Assembly (NCBI RefSeq): GCF_021559775.1
Contig: NZ_CP056047.1
Location: 930,001-994,000, forward strand
Source of the DNA: Gillisella vitis
GTDB taxonomy: Bacteria; Pseudomonadota; Alphaproteobacteria; Rhizobiales; Rhizobiaceae
Reading direction: 5' to 3'
Length of the DNA stretch: 64,000 nucleotides
The notes beneath the pieces were generated by a model. That model did no database searches, had not been told where the DNA came from, and saw only the letters and a program-made list of their open reading frames with translations. Position 1 is the stretch's first letter. Every line of letters begins with the position of its first letter. Made by a program: the position numbers and the translations under genes. Below are positions 63,249 to 64,000 of this stretch, piece by piece.

Positions 63249-64000
63249 ATGTCCGTTCGTCGTTTAGCCGAAGATCAATTCCAGCCCGCATCCTTCGCTT
63301 TTAGCGAGGAAAATGCCGTTTGGGCCGAAGCCACCATCCGCAAATATCCGGAGGGTCGTCAGCAATCCGCTGTCATCCCGCTGTTGATGCGGGCGCAGGA
63401 GCAGGATGGCTGGGTTACCAAGGCGACGATCGAATTCGTCGCGGACAAGCTCGACATGCCCTATATCCGCGTGCTCGAAGTGGCGACCTTTTATACTCAG
63501 TTCCAGTTGAAGCCGGTCGGTACCAAAGCCCATATCCAGGTCTGCGGTACCACGCCCTGTATGCTGCGCGGCTCGGAAGAGCTGATGAAAATCTGTAAGA
63601 AAAAGATCCATCCAGAGCCTCTGGAGCGTAATTCAACCGGGACTCTGTCCTGGGAAGAAGTCGAGTGTCAGGGTGCCTGCGTCAACGCGCCGATGGTGAT
63701 CATTTTCAAGGACGCTTATGAGGATCTGACACCTGAGCGTCTCGAAGAAATCATTGACGCCTTCGAAGCCGGCAAGGGTGTAGAGGTCAAGACAGGCCCG
63801 CAGATCGAGCGGGTGTTTTCTGCGCCTGAAGGCGGCCTGACCAGCCTGACGGAAGAGATCACTCCGGTCCGTTGGGGCGAGGGGCAATCCGGGCAGGATG
63901 AGGCAACGGTTCCTCCATCCAACGCAGCCCGCCCGGTCACCGATACGCCGGTTACCGATCCGAAGCTGAAGACGCCTGCTACCGACAAACCGGCAGCGAG
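63249..64000 (+). CDS. nuoE: NADH-quinone oxidoreductase subunit E (3' end cut by the window)
   Basis: ATG 63249 after GAGGAAG starts a frame that runs off the right edge (250 complete codons). The [2Fe-2S] ligands are in VCGTTPCMLRGSEELM and VECQGACVNAPM. Residues beyond about 170 form a Thr/Pro-rich tail (DTPVTDPKLKTPATDKPA) that is longer than in E. coli NuoE and appears in other rhizobia. NuoF would follow. Confidence 0.95.
   Translation, partial: MSVRRLAEDQFQPASFAFSEENAVWAEATIRKYPEGRQQSAVIPLLMRAQEQDGWVTKATIEFVADKLDMPYIRVLEVATFYTQFQLKPVGTKAHIQVCGTTPCMLRGSEELMKICKKKIHPEPLERNSTGTLSWEEVECQGACVNAPMVIIFKDAYEDLTPERLEEIIDAFEAGKGVEVKTGPQIERVFSAPEGGLTSLTEEITPVRWGEGQSGQDEATVPPSNAARPVTDTPVTDPKLKTPATDKPAA

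Overview
The window looks like chromosomal DNA of a member of the Rhizobiaceae, closest in gene content and order to the Agrobacterium/Allorhizobium group. The reasons are the order plsX-fabH-ihfA-merR, the blocks rpsI/rplM, clpP-clpX-lon-hupB and nuoABCDE, the GC-rich codon use, short palindromic repeats of the rhizobial type between genes, and a unipolar-polysaccharide-like export locus. The genus is an inference, because no 16S gene is present. The left edge cuts plsX and the right edge cuts nuoE.

Layout. 1-6.2 kb: phospholipid and fatty-acid genes, IHF alpha, a MerR regulator, a DUF982 protein, a PRC-barrel protein and a two-PAS histidine kinase. 6.25-18.9 kb: an accessory-looking stretch bounded by a 5' half of tRNA-Pro (about 6250-6300) and the intact tRNA-Pro (18857-18933). 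It holds a Mu-like head-gene remnant, an orphan type VI effector-loading module (DUF2169, ketosynthase-like, truncated PAAR-like), a decarboxylase/GNAT pair, a DEDDh exonuclease, a DUF1127 gene followed by four hairpins that display CCTCCTCCC, dinB, an IS5-type remnant, and an AraC regulator with a lactonase-like hydrolase. 19.4-30.5 kb: a PHB-depolymerase-like esterase, then a surface-polysaccharide locus (two GT4 glycosyltransferases, a polymerase, an initiating sugar-phosphate transferase, Wza, Wzc, a CelD/FemAB-like transferase). 30.6-39.1 kb: ctaA, a DODA-type dioxygenase, an APH(6)-like kinase, argC, agmatinase, two tandem glycosyltransferase paralogues, an ABM-fold protein, rpsI and rplM. 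39.1-40.3 kb: a 1.2-kb AT-rich stretch with no convincing gene but with a perfect CRP/FNR-type palindrome.

40.3-48 kb: two CoA-binding paralogues, a secreted small protein, an O-acetylhomoserine sulfhydrylase, a phosphoesterase, a cupin, a P450 and a diguanylate cyclase. 48.2-54 kb: the protease set clpP, clpX, lon and HU, with heat-shock-like promoters before clpP and lon. 54.3-59 kb: DUF2256 plus a GPH-type transporter, then a MarR-controlled hydroxycinnamate module (CoA ligase and hydratase/lyase). 59.2-64 kb: tRNA-Val, two tRNA-Asp genes and the start of the complex I operon, with an extra small gene between nuoD and nuoE.

The most interesting signal is at 14.5-15.0 kb. A DUF1127 gene is followed by four consecutive hairpins, each with CCTCCTCCC in its loop, the last one being the terminator. 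This has the architecture of the CcsR or 'cuckoo' small RNAs. The motif class is known, but this array and its symmetric arrangement deserve direct testing.
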